In this document: piece after piece, positions 9,639 to 17,295 of the stretch
How positions within the stretch are numbered: the first letter of the stretch is position 1
How the letters are laid out: each line of letters starts with the position of its first letter
NCBI RefSeq assembly: GCF_001570905.1
Contig: NZ_BCSO01000011.1
Span: forward strand, 19,982-83,981
DNA length: 64,000 nucleotides
Source: [Zimmermannella] alba NBRC 15616
Lineage (GTDB): Bacteria > Actinomycetota > Actinomycetes > Actinomycetales > Microbacteriaceae
Reading direction: 5' to 3'
Made by a program: the position numbers and the translations under genes
Notes under the pieces: model-generated
What the model saw: the letters and a program-made list of their open reading frames with translations, nothing else
Told to the model about the DNA's origin: nothing
Database searches by the model: none

Positions 9639-10307
9639 ATGACCGAGCTCACGTCGACCGTCGAGGACTACCTCAAAGTGGTGTGGTCCTTCGAGGAACT
9701 CGGCACCGAGAAGATCACCACAAAGGCTCTCGCCAAGCGGCTCGGGGTGACGGCTGCGACCGTGTCGATCACGGTGCGCCGACTCACGGAGCAGGGCCTG
9801 CTTGAGCACCCTCGCTTTGGCGGCATCTCGCTCACCGAGGCTGGTCGTCGGCACGCGGTGCGGATGGTGCGTCGACACCGTCTCATCGAGACGTTTCTTG
9901 TCGAGTCGCTCGGCTACGGCTGGGACGAGGTGCACGACGAGGCGGAGATCCTTGAGCACGCCGTGTCGGATCGCTTCTTGGACCGCATCGATGAGCTGCT
10001 TGGCCACCCGGAACGGGACCCGCACGGCGATCCGATCCCGAGCCGGGCAGGCGAGTTGGAGCATGAGTCGAGTCTTCCGCTTGTCGAGGTGAAGGCTCCC
10101 GGGCGTGCTCGCGTGGTGCGCATTAGTGACGACGATGCCGAGCTCCTGCGGTATTTCGCGGAGCGCGGCCTCGTGCCAGGTGCGACCATCGAACTCGCAG
10201 CCCCCGACCCCTTCGCGGATGGCGTCATCGTCAAGGTGGCCGACGCGCGCGAATCCTTCACCCTCGGTCCCGCCGCCGCCCACTCCGTCCGAGTCCTCCC
10301 CGCCTAA
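9639..10307 (+). CDS. mntR: DtxR-family metal-dependent regulator (MntR/IdeR-like)
   Basis: A 222-residue regulator. The N-terminal winged helix (residues 1-65) has TSTVEDYLKVVW, LAKRLGVTAATVSITVRRL and FGGISLTEAGR. The dimerisation/metal-binding domain has HRLIETFLVESLGYGWDEVHDEAEILEHAVSD, and the C-terminus (about 145-222) looks like an SH3/FeoA domain. The family binds DNA when loaded with Mn(II) or Fe(II) and represses uptake genes. A TAGCCT box ends 7 nt before the ATG at 9639, so the message may be leaderless; an ATG two codons earlier is also possible. The mntABC-type importer lies about 4 kb away with a palindromic operator candidate, so Mn regulation is the preferred reading. Iron remains possible. 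Confidence 0.82.
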   Translation: MTELTSTVEDYLKVVWSFEELGTEKITTKALAKRLGVTAATVSITVRRLTEQGLLEHPRFGGISLTEAGRRHAVRMVRRHRLIETFLVESLGYGWDEVHDEAEILEHAVSDRFLDRIDELLGHPERDPHGDPIPSRAGELEHESSLPLVEVKAPGRARVVRISDDDAELLRYFAERGLVPGATIELAAPDPFADGVIVKVADARESFTLGPAAAHSVRVLPA

Positions 10308-10381
10308 CCCCTGCCCTAGCACCTCCCCAGCCGCCCCTCTGCGCATCCCGGTCCCCCCTGCCCTAGCCCCTCCCCGCCCGC

Positions 10382-10450
10382 GCAAATCTGCAAGATGCGG
10401 GCAAGTACCGCTCCATCTGCTTCGCTTGCCCACATATTGCAAATTCACGC
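10382..10450. repeat. Long palindrome, subfamily A (left of DUF559 gene)
   Basis: An imperfect inverted repeat. The left arm GCAAATCTGCAAGATGCGGG (10382-10401) pairs with the right arm CACATATTGCAAATTC (10431-10446), with GCAAG/CTTGC closing the stem. It is closely similar in both arms and loop to the element at 11475-11545, and shares its right end ATTGCAAATTCACGC. There is no T-run after the stem, so it does not look like a simple terminator. Confidence 0.7.
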
Positions 10451-10493
10451 ACCCGGCCCGAGCCCCGCGACAGGATCAATTCACACCCCCACC

Positions 10494-10502
10494 TGTGGAT
10501 AA
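10494..10502. other. Single perfect DnaA-box-like 9-mer
   Basis: TGTGGATAA is the exact complement of the consensus DnaA box TTATCCACA. It lies 40 bp upstream of the DUF559 gene. A lone box can occur by chance and no cluster or AT-rich unwinding region is present, so this is not an origin. Confidence 0.3.
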
Positions 10503-10541
10503 CTTTTCGCACGCCGCCCGACAATGCGCTCAAGTTATGCC

Positions 10542-11462
10542 ATGAACGACTTCCATCACGCCTTCGAGGCTGGCCGCGGCGTCATCCCGCTACGCACCGT
10601 TCCACGCGAGGAACGCGAGCGCACCCGACGGCATCTGCTCCGCTTAGGTTTCCGCCTGATTCGACCCGGCTGGTACGCGGGCCCAGGTGCTGATGCTGCC
10701 GCCGTCGCCGCCGTCGCCGCGGGTGGGACGCTGAGCTGCATCCAGGCACTCTCTTCGGATGGGGTCTGGCATCCCCCGAACGTGCAGGGGCTTCACGTCC
10801 GCTTTCTTCGCGCCCAGCCTCTCCCTCCGCACGTCATCGATCACCGCATCCCCGGCCCACGACAGCCGCTTGTGTCAGCGGTCGACCTGCCGGTCACGGC
10901 ACTCGCGTGCGCCATCAAATGCCTGCCGATGGCGGACGCCGTTGCCGTCTGCGACTCGGTGTTGCGCCTGCACGTGCTCGAGCCGCACGAGGTGATGGAC
11001 GCGCTCCGCCTCGCGGGAAAACCCGGAGCCCGGGTGAAACCTGCCATTGATCCGAGCGCAGATTCCGGGATCGAAAGCCACCTTCGGGTCATGTTGCGCT
11101 CGCTCGGGATTCGCCACCGCACGCAAGTCATGATCCGGGATGTGGGGCGCACCGACACCCTCATCGGCGACCGCCTCGTGGTCGAAGCAGACGGCATGGA
11201 ATATCACAGCGGCGAGCATGCATCGGCTGACCGACGGCGGGACATGCGCCTCCACCAGCTCGGCTTCCTCGTCTTCCGGTTCAGCTACTGCCAGATCCTG
11301 TCGCAGCAGGATGAGGTGAAGGCCACGATTCGCGCTGCACTTCGTGCGCGCGAGCACCGCTGGAGCGCGCGCAACTGCCTGTGGCAGCGGATGGGGCTTC
11401 CCGATCCGGTGCTCGGGGAGTACCGATCTGAGGCGGTTCAGCGGTGGTTTGCGATTCAGTGA
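10542..11462 (+). CDS. DUF559 endonuclease-like protein with AbiEi-type N-terminal region
   Basis: A 306-residue protein from the ATG at 10542 (an in-frame ATG at 10524 is also possible; neither has a clear ribosome-binding site). The N-terminal 90 residues resemble the winged-helix region of AbiEi-type antitoxin-like proteins (RLIRPGWYAGPG, TLSCIQALSSDGVW). The C-terminal DUF559 domain (residues about 185-275) has a PD-(D/E)xK/Vsr-like core: DRLVVEADGMEYHS, then RRRDMRLHQLGFLVFRF. DNA cleavage is expected from the fold but unproven for this architecture. The gene is bracketed by two related long palindromes (10382-10450 and 11475-11545) and has no obvious partner, so it may be a solitary element rather than half of a toxin-antitoxin pair. 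Confidence 0.75.
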   Translation: MNDFHHAFEAGRGVIPLRTVPREERERTRRHLLRLGFRLIRPGWYAGPGADAAAVAAVAAGGTLSCIQALSSDGVWHPPNVQGLHVRFLRAQPLPPHVIDHRIPGPRQPLVSAVDLPVTALACAIKCLPMADAVAVCDSVLRLHVLEPHEVMDALRLAGKPGARVKPAIDPSADSGIESHLRVMLRSLGIRHRTQVMIRDVGRTDTLIGDRLVVEADGMEYHSGEHASADRRRDMRLHQLGFLVFRFSYCQILSQQDEVKATIRAALRAREHRWSARNCLWQRMGLPDPVLGEYRSEAVQRWFAIQ

Positions 11463-11474
11463 TCACGAGTGTGT

Positions 11475-11545
11475 GCGCAGATTTGCAACATATGGGCAAG
11501 CACGATGCCATGTTCATCGCTTGCCCATATGTTGCAAATTCACGC
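11475..11545. repeat. Long palindrome, subfamily A (right of DUF559 gene)
   Basis: A 19-bp perfect stem: TTTGCAACATATGGGCAAG at 11482-11500 and its exact complement at 11520-11538, with weaker pairing outside (GCGCAGA/CACGC) and a 19-nt loop. It lies between the convergent DUF559 and metal-permease genes. The loop contains the TGA stop of the permease (11514-11516), and the right arm encodes that protein's last residues. Confidence 0.8.
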
Positions 11546-12350
11546 AGCGGAGCCCGGCAGCGAGCGCGAATTCGAGGCCAAGCGTGCAGACAATCGCGCC
11601 GGCAGTCGAGACGTCGAGCCAGAAGCTCGCGAGCACACCGAGAAACGCAGCAGCAATGGCCGCCACGGGGGCCAGCACGAGGCGTCGCTCAAAGCGCCTG
11701 CTCAAAACGGTCGCGATCGCGCCGGGGGTGATCGTCATGGCCGTCACCAAGACCACACCGACGAGTTGGGTTGCGAGGACCACGGTTGCCGCGAGGGCGA
11801 CGAGCAACAGCAACTGGAGTGCGTCGACACGCAACCCGAGGACACGGGCATGCTCAGGGTCGACCGCCCAATGCAGCAGGTCGCGGCGCTTCGCGAGCAA
11901 CACCGCGATGACCAGCGGCGCAAGAACCGCGGCCACTCCGAGTTCGTCGGTTCCGACGCCGAGGATGTTGCCGAAAATGATGTGTTGGAGGTCGAGCTGG
12001 CTCGGAATCTTCGAGATGCCGACGAGCCCCGCCGCAAACATCGTCGTGAAGACGACGCCGATCGCGGCGTCGCTGCGCAAACGGGTCCTGCTCCGCACGA
12101 GACCGATCACGAGCACCGTGAACAACCCTGCGAGGAACGCTCCGAGCGGGAGCATCGCTCCGAGCGCCGCCGCAATGACGACGCCGGGGAGGACGGAGTG
12201 GGCGACCGCGTCGCTCATGAGCGACCAGCGTGCGGTGGCGAGAAAGCAAGAGAGGACCCCGCAGGTCGCGCCGATGAGCACAGCCGCGATGACGGCCCGG
12301 GCTACGAAGGGGTAGCCGAGTGGGGTGAGGATGAGGTCAAGCGGGTTCAT
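11514..12350 (-). CDS. mntB: Manganese/zinc ABC importer, membrane permease
   Basis: A 278-residue ABC-3 family permease with about 8 membrane segments, normal in length. Typical features are the MSDAVAHSVLPGVVIAAALG loop, DAAIGVVFTTMFAAGL and QLVGVVLVTAMTITPGAIA. It forms the channel through which the binding protein delivers Mn(II) or Zn(II). Its start overlaps the ATPase stop by 4 nt (ATGA), so translation is coupled. The C-terminal tail (CVNLQHMGKR and stop) is encoded by the adjacent long palindrome, which probably replaced the original end. Mn is preferred over Zn only because of the DtxR-type regulator and operator nearby. Confidence 0.88.
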   Translation of the reverse strand: MNPLDLILTPLGYPFVARAVIAAVLIGATCGVLSCFLATARWSLMSDAVAHSVLPGVVIAAALGAMLPLGAFLAGLFTVLVIGLVRSRTRLRSDAAIGVVFTTMFAAGLVGISKIPSQLDLQHIIFGNILGVGTDELGVAAVLAPLVIAVLLAKRRDLLHWAVDPEHARVLGLRVDALQLLLLVALAATVVLATQLVGVVLVTAMTITPGAIATVLSRRFERRLVLAPVAAIAAAFLGVLASFWLDVSTAGAIVCTLGLEFALAAGLRCVNLQHMGKR

Positions 12351-13243
12351 GAGAAGGGAGTGTTGTGGGGTTGGGATGCCTCGGCACCGCGAGCGGTGTG
12401 CTCCCTCGGGCCTGCGTCGACATCGGCGGTTCGCGGTTCGAGCGGGGTTGGGTGATGAGTCACGCTCTGCTGCGCGTTCGTCGGCACCGTCGACTCGGAG
12501 TCGAACAGGCGCGCGAGCGATTCGGGCGTGGCGAGTTCCTTCACCGGCCCCCGGTCGATCACGTGCCCACGCAGGAGCACGAGTTCATCCGCGAGTCCTT
12601 CGAGGCCGTCGGTCCCGTGCGTGATGAGGAGGATCGCGCAGCCAGTGCGGCGAAGTTCGGCAAGGCGTCCGCGAATGACGTCGGCGGAGTGGGTGTCGAC
12701 TCCCGCGAAGGGTTCGTCGAGCAGAATGAGCGGCGCGTCTTGCACGAGTGCGCGGGCGAGGAGTGCCCGCCGCAGTTGCCCGCCGGAGAGTTCACCGACA
12801 AGTCGGCGCTCGAGCCCCGTGAGTTCGAGTCGCGCGAGTTCGCGGTCGATGACGTCGCGGTGGCGCGGCGCGAGGCGACGGAAGGGGCCCAGGTGTCGCG
12901 CGAGTCCGCTCGCAACAAGCTGCACCAGGCTCATTGGGGCGTCGGAGGGGATGGCGTCTCGCTGCGGGACGACGGCGATGTGTCCGCGGCGTCGCGCCCG
13001 CGCCGGGCTGGTGCCGAGGACCCGGACCGTCCCCGCGCTGGCGGAGACGGCCCCGGTCACGGTGCGCGCGAGCGTGGATTTCCCGGCCCCGTTCTGGCCG
13101 AGGAGAGCGAGAAGCTCGCCGCGTTGCAGGGTGAGTGAGACCTTGTCGAGCGCGGTCCGCTCGCCGAAGTGCACACTCACCGTGTCGAGCTCGAGGGCAA
13201 GGACGCCTCCCTCGTGCTCAACGAAATGTTGCCGGTTCTTCAC
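12347..13243 (-). CDS. mntA: Manganese/zinc ABC importer, ATP-binding subunit
   Basis: 298 residues from the GTG at 13243, which has GGGAAGG upstream and overlaps the binding-protein stop by 4 nt. Walker A is GQNGAGKST (residues 49-57), the Q-loop is VVPQRD, the signature is ELSGGQLRRALLARAL, Walker B is LILLDEP, and the H-loop is ITHGTDG. The ATPase energises the importer from the cytoplasmic face. A longer upstream open frame is ignored because it is Arg-rich shadow. The last 50 or so residues are a His/Thr/Pro-rich tail (THHPTPLEP and similar) beyond the usual domain; it could bind metal or simply be unstructured. Confidence 0.9.
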   Translation of the reverse strand: MKNRQHFVEHEGGVLALELDTVSVHFGERTALDKVSLTLQRGELLALLGQNGAGKSTLARTVTGAVSASAGTVRVLGTSPARARRRGHIAVVPQRDAIPSDAPMSLVQLVASGLARHLGPFRRLAPRHRDVIDRELARLELTGLERRLVGELSGGQLRRALLARALVQDAPLILLDEPFAGVDTHSADVIRGRLAELRRTGCAILLITHGTDGLEGLADELVLLRGHVIDRGPVKELATPESLARLFDSESTVPTNAQQSVTHHPTPLEPRTADVDAGPREHTARGAEASQPHNTPFS

Positions 13244-14199
13244 CGCGTGGCCTTCCCACTGAGTCCGGCAACGATCGTGCGCACGTCGTAGCGGAGGAGT
13301 TCGAGGTAGCTCGGGACCGGTCCGTCTGCTTCGGAGAGGGAGTCGACGTAGAGCGTTCCGGCGAGGGTGGTTCCGGTCTCTTCTGCGAGTTGGCGCATGG
13401 CGGAATCGTTGACGGTGGATTCGCAGAACACGGCGGGGACCTGTGCCGCAGCGACCTTCGTGGAGAGGGCCGCGATTTGTTGCGGCGTGCCTTCGCCGTC
13501 GGCGTTGACTGGCCACAGGTAGGCCTCGTCAAGTTCGGCGTCGCGTGCGAGGTAGGAGAAGGCGCCTTCGCAGGTGACGAGCATGCGGTGGCGTGCCGGG
13601 AGTTCTGCCAGCCCGTCAACGAGCTCGTGTTTGACCTCGTCGAGCTGCGCCTTGTAGTTCTCGCCGTTGGATTGATAGGTGGCGTGCCCTTCGGGGTCGA
13701 TGTCGCTGAGGGCGTCGACGAGGTTATCGACGTAGATCTTTGCGTTATCGGGCGACATCCATGCATGCGGATTGACGGTTCCGGCGGCTTCGCCGTCAGC
13801 GATGTTCATGGGTTCGACGCCGTCGCTCAGGGTGGCGTGCGGCACGTTGAGGCCGTCGACGAACTGTTCGAACCAGGCTTCAAGACCGAGCCCGTTGTCA
13901 ACGATGAGCGCGGCTTCGCCCGCGTGGGCGAGGTCGTGCGGAGTGGGTTCGTAGTGGTGGATTTCAGCACCTGGCTTCGTGATGGATTCGACGCGGAGGC
14001 GGTCTCCCGCGACTTCGCGGGCGAGGTCTTCGAGCACGGTGAAGGTGGTGAGGACGAGGGGCCGATCGTCTTCGGGTTCGGCCGTCTGTGTTGCGGCGTG
14101 GCAGGCGGTGAGTGTTGCGAGGGCGAGGCTGCCGATGAGGAGGGCGGTGAGTGCGCGCAGCCACTCTGGTGTGGCGCGGTGGTGGAGTCGTGCGAACAT
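13240..14199 (-). CDS. mntC: Manganese/zinc-binding lipoprotein of ABC importer
   Basis: 319 residues from the ATG at 14199, preceded by AAGGTG. A lipoprotein signal peptide ends at LATLTAC (Cys33). The mature TroA-like domain has LTTFTVLEDLAREVAGD, the metal-ligand segment GAEIHHYEPTPHD, NPHAWMSPDNA with a second ligand His, and VPAVFCESTVND with the acidic ligand. It captures the metal outside the cell and hands it to the permease. It is first in a three-gene operon with 4-nt overlaps at both downstream junctions. The His/His/Glu/Asp-type ligand set fits either Mn or Zn. Confidence 0.88.
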   Translation of the reverse strand: MFARLHHRATPEWLRALTALLIGSLALATLTACHAATQTAEPEDDRPLVLTTFTVLEDLAREVAGDRLRVESITKPGAEIHHYEPTPHDLAHAGEAALIVDNGLGLEAWFEQFVDGLNVPHATLSDGVEPMNIADGEAAGTVNPHAWMSPDNAKIYVDNLVDALSDIDPEGHATYQSNGENYKAQLDEVKHELVDGLAELPARHRMLVTCEGAFSYLARDAELDEAYLWPVNADGEGTPQQIAALSTKVAAAQVPAVFCESTVNDSAMRQLAEETGTTLAGTLYVDSLSEADGPVPSYLELLRYDVRTIVAGLSGKATR

Positions 14200-14214
14200 G
14201 CGATTCACCTTAGA

Positions 14215-14230
14215 GTTAGAGCTATCTAAC
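14215..14230. promoter_or_regulatory. Candidate MntR/DtxR-family operator upstream of mnt operon
   Basis: A perfect 16-bp inverted repeat, GTTAGA-GCTA-TCTAAC on the plus strand, 15 bp upstream of the first codon of the binding-protein gene, with a further TTAGAG next to it. DtxR-family boxes are TTAG-rich palindromes of this kind. Its position over the expected promoter would allow metal-dependent repression. That the regulator at 9639 binds it is inference. Confidence 0.6.
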
Positions 14231-14369
14231 TTGCAAGTGTGGCGTGTCTCATTTAGCGCACTGGCCTGCGCGGATGTCGTTCCATCCACATGCCGAAACA
14301 CCGCCCTCAATCCACAGGCCTCACCCGGTTCAGCACGGGATGTCAGTGGATCCGCCTAGGCTCATGGGC

Positions 14370-16445
14370 ATGTGCCCGCGTACCCCATTCGACGCCTTCG
14401 ACGACTTCGAGCCGCCGCCCGAGGACGACTTCGTGCCGCCCGAATTCGCTGGCTTCGCGAACACGATCGGGTCGCCCGTCGGCGGCAGCGGGGAACACCT
14501 CGCGGGGAAGGACGACGGGCAGCTCGGGGCCGCGTGCGGCACCGAGTACGGCAGCCGACACAACCCGCAACCGGCAGTCGCCGAACACCCCCGCAGCGCC
14601 GACGAGGTGCTCCGCACCGTGTGGGGATACCCCGAGTTCCGCGGTCAACAGCGCGCAATCATCGAGCACGTGAGCACCGGGGGCGACGCACTCGTCCTCA
14701 TGCCGACGGGCGGTGGCAAGAGCCTCTGCTACCAAGTGCCAGCGCTCATGACCTCCGGCGTCACGATCGTCATCTCGCCACTCATCGCACTCATGCACGA
14801 TCAGGTGCAGGCACTCGAGCAGCTCGGTGTGCGGGCCGGCTACCTCAACTCCTCCCAGTCGCCCGAGGAGCGTCGCGCCGTTGAGGCCGCGCTCCTCGCG
14901 GGTGAGCTCAAGCTCTGCTATCTCGCACCAGAGCGCCTGAGTTCCGCACGCGCGCTCCTCCGCAGCGCACCAATTTCGCTCTTCGCAATCGACGAAGCGC
15001 ACTGTGTCGCGCAGTGGGGTCACGACTTCCGCCCCGACTATCTCGGGCTCTCGGTCCTTGCCGAGGAGTGGCCTGAGGTTCCCCGCATCGCGCTCACGGC
15101 AACTGCCACCGTCGAGACGCGCGAGGAGATCGTCCGAAACCTCCGCCTCGACAGCGCTCGCGTCTTCGTCTCAAGCTTCGACCGCCCGAACATCCAGTAC
15201 CGGATCGAGCCCAAACAGGATGCGAAGCGGCGCCTGCTGCGCCTCATCCGTGACGAGCATCCCGGCGACGCGGGCATCGTCTACTGCCTCTCGAGAAAGT
15301 CGGTTGAGCAGACGACCGAGTGGCTCCAGAGCGAGGGTATCCCCGCCCTCCCGTACCACGCGGGCCTCTCAGCGAGCATGCGCAGCGAACACCAGTTCCG
15401 CTTCCTCCGCGAAGAGGGCATCGTCATGTGCGCGACAATCGCCTTCGGCATGGGCATCGACAAGCCGGACGTCCGCTTCGTCGCCCACCTCGACCTCCCC
15501 AAATCCATTGAGGGCTACTACCAAGAGACGGGCCGCGCCGGCCGCGACGGTGAACCGGCCACGGCGGTGCTCTGGTACGGGCTGCAGGATGTCGTGCAGC
15601 AGCGCCGCATGATCGATGAGGGCGAGGGGGATGCCCAACGCAAACGCGCGCAGAGCCTCCACCTCGACGCGATGCTGGCGCTGTGCGAGACGATCGGATG
15701 CCGCCGTGTCCAGCTCTTGCAGTACTTCGGCCAGGCTTCCGAGCCGTGCGGGAATTGCGACACCTGCCTCACCCCACCCACCTCGTGGGATGGCACGATC
15801 CCAAGCCAGAAGCTCTTGTCGACGGTCGTGCGCCTCGACCGCGAGCGCGGGCAACGCTTTGGCGCTGGGCGCATCATCGACATCCTCCTCGGCAAGACGA
15901 CCGAGCAGTCCAAGCGGTTCCATCACGAGACGCTCTCGACCTTCGGTATCGGCACCGAGCTCAACGAGTCCGCCTGGCGAGGCGTGGTGCGGCAGCTGCT
16001 CGCCCAGGGCTTGCTCGCGGTCCGAGGCGAATATGGCGTGCTCAAGGTGAGCGAAGCGGGGTGGAGCGTGCTCCGCGGCGAGCGCCAGGTGCGGCTGCGT
16101 GAAGAGCTCAAGCAGGCGCGGGGCGGGTCCTCCTCTGGCCGCTCGCGTGGAGGATCCAGCGCGGGCGGCCGCTCGGGCGGCTCGAGCGCTGCCGCCGATG
16201 AACTGGACACTGGCGCCGCATCCCTCTTCGAGGCACTCCGTGCGTGGCGCATCAGCGAGGCCAAGGCTCAGAAGCTGCCCGCCTATGTCGTCTTCAACGA
16301 CGCAACCCTCCGTGGGATCGCTTCCCTCTCGCCGAGCACCCTCGACGAGCTCGCCACGGTGTCAGGTGTCGGCGCTGCAAAGCTTGAGCGCTACGGCGAG
16401 GCCGTGCTCACGCTCGTAGCTGAACACCAACAGAGCACAAAATAA
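14370..16445 (+). CDS. recQ: ATP-dependent DNA helicase RecQ
   Basis: 691 residues if started at the ATG at 14370; earlier in-frame starts (14364, 14244) exist and no site has a strong ribosome-binding box. An acidic N-terminal extension of about 80 residues precedes the helicase core: GYPEFRGQQ (motif 0), [12 protein letters not shown] (Walker A, near 110), DEAH (near 207), LTATAT and [10 protein letters not shown]. The RQC zinc site is formed by Cys residues near 443-467 (ending EPCGNCDTC), followed by a winged helix, a Ser/Gly linker and a C-terminal HRDC domain (about 615-687). RecQ unwinds recombination and replication intermediates in the 3'-5' direction. Given the long palindromes in this genome, a structure-resolving helicase nearby is notable but not evidence of a link. 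Confidence 0.95.
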   Translation: MCPRTPFDAFDDFEPPPEDDFVPPEFAGFANTIGSPVGGSGEHLAGKDDGQLGAACGTEYGSRHNPQPAVAEHPRSADEVLRTVWGYPEFRGQQRAIIEHVSTGGDALVLMPTGGGKSLCYQVPALMTSGVTIVISPLIALMHDQVQALEQLGVRAGYLNSSQSPEERRAVEAALLAGELKLCYLAPERLSSARALLRSAPISLFAIDEAHCVAQWGHDFRPDYLGLSVLAEEWPEVPRIALTATATVETREEIVRNLRLDSARVFVSSFDRPNIQYRIEPKQDAKRRLLRLIRDEHPGDAGIVYCLSRKSVEQTTEWLQSEGIPALPYHAGLSASMRSEHQFRFLREEGIVMCATIAFGMGIDKPDVRFVAHLDLPKSIEGYYQETGRAGRDGEPATAVLWYGLQDVVQQRRMIDEGEGDAQRKRAQSLHLDAMLALCETIGCRRVQLLQYFGQASEPCGNCDTCLTPPTSWDGTIPSQKLLSTVVRLDRERGQRFGAGRIIDILLGKTTEQSKRFHHETLSTFGIGTELNESAWRGVVRQLLAQGLLAVRGEYGVLKVSEAGWSVLRGERQVRLREELKQARGGSSSGRSRGGSSAGGRSGGSSAAADELDTGAASLFEALRAWRISEAKAQKLPAYVVFNDATLRGIASLSPSTLDELATVSGVGAAKLERYGEAVLTLVAEHQQSTK

Positions 16446-16449
16446 ATGC

Positions 16450-16500
16450 CTCGACATCAAGACAACTTCACAATCCGCATGCTTTTGGCTTGATATCGAG
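16450..16500. promoter_or_regulatory. Inverted repeat downstream of recQ
   Basis: CTCGACATCAAG (16450-16461) and CTTGATATCGAG (16489-16500) form a 12-bp inverted repeat with one mismatch around a 27-nt spacer; each is followed by GACAA or ACAA. The surrounding 150 bp are AT-rich. It could be a pair of operator half-sites for the downstream unit or a weak terminator of recQ. It is not part of the long palindrome family. Confidence 0.35.
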
Positions 16501-16715
16501 ACAATATCGGCACGATTTGCGCGTATTTGTACGCAACTCCACGTTGCAAACTGTGAACTGGAAACAAAGTTGCACATTTTGCTTCCGTTTGGCGTACAGT
16601 CTCTTTCAATAGCAACCCCACTGATCACGAAAGCCCTCTCCAAGCCCAAGGCTGGAGGCGCTCTCGGGATCAGAGAGGTTGCACGAACACAAAACTCCCC
16701 TCGATCAGGAGCATC

Positions 16716-17024
16716 ATGAACACGAACGGATGCGCACTCAGCCGCGCTCCCCGTCCGATGTTCGCGGCGCACCTGGTCGTGGCTCCTCGGTCCACGGCGG
16801 CCGTCCGCAGCAGTCACAGCTCCCGGGCACGTCACCGCTGGACCACCTCGGCGGTTTTGACCGCCACTGGCGTCAGCAGCACGGGCAGCAGCGGCGCCAT
16901 CTCCACATCCGAACGCTCCATCAGCTCATCAGCCCGGGTCCGAGGTTTCAGGTGCCTCGCACCCTCAGGGCGAGCGATGCCACGCACGGGGTTCCACGGG
17001 ACGGACGCGCACACGCAGGGATAG
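16716..17024 (+). CDS. Small unrecognised ORF in the gap after recQ
   Basis: A 102-residue, Ser/Arg/Ala-rich, basic reading frame with no recognisable domain or membrane segment. It is supported by position rather than sequence: AGGAG lies about 5 nt before the ATG, a possible promoter (TTGCAC at 16570-16575 and TACAGT at 16595-16600, 19-nt spacing) lies upstream, and a strong terminator lies at 17071-17105. The same stretch could be a non-coding RNA or a leader. A longer overlapping frame from 16679 has no good start and is not preferred. Apart from this frame, the 850-bp interval 16446-17295 holds only the inverted repeat, terminator and repeats listed here. Confidence 0.3.
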   Translation: MNTNGCALSRAPRPMFAAHLVVAPRSTAAVRSSHSSRARHRWTTSAVLTATGVSSTGSSGAISTSERSISSSARVRGFRCLAPSGRAMPRTGFHGTDAHTQG

Positions 17025-17070
17025 CGCGCTTCGCACGAGCGCGCAGCGCAACCGCCGAGCAACGGATGCT

Positions 17071-17105
17071 GAAGGCCCCCGATTCGCAGGGAATCGGGGG
17101 CCTTC
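17071..17105. terminator. Strong hairpin terminator
   Basis: GAAGGCCCCCGATTC, a GCAGG loop, and the exact complement form a 15-bp perfect stem, followed by CCTCT on the plus strand. It would end transcription from the unit starting near 16600; on the minus strand a weaker T-rich flank could also serve the metallopeptidase gene. Confidence 0.75.
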
Positions 17106-17120
17106 CCTCTGCCATGAGAG

Positions 17121-17293
17121 GTGGCCGAGATCTCGATACGGGCTTTGCTCTACTCGGTCCGGCAGCGCCGCGCGAAGCGCGTGTATCGAGACCACGGGCC
17201 GACAGCATTGCCACCCCGTGTGATCTCGATACGCCGCTACGCGGCTACTCGACCAGCTCAGTGTCGGGAGGTCTCGATCAGCTCAGTGTCGCG
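17121..17293. repeat. CTCGATAC-family repeats, two adjacent copies
   Basis: Copy one (17121-17196) begins GTGGCCGAGATCTCGATACG and ends GTGTATCGAGACCAC, giving an outer inverted repeat with a GC-rich centre. Copy two (17218-17293) contains CTCGATACGCCGCTACGCGG then CTACTCGACCAGCTCAGTGTC, with the GATCAGCTCAGTGTCG part duplicated. Related copies are at 36721-36801, 47464-47539, 61617-61661 and inside the gene at 1781-1826. The stop codon of the peptidase gene lies 3 bp beyond. Confidence 0.65.
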
Positions 17294-17295
17294 GT

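Noticed and set aside
10494..10502. Replication origin
   Set aside because: Only one DnaA-box match, no cluster and no dnaA or dnaN nearby.
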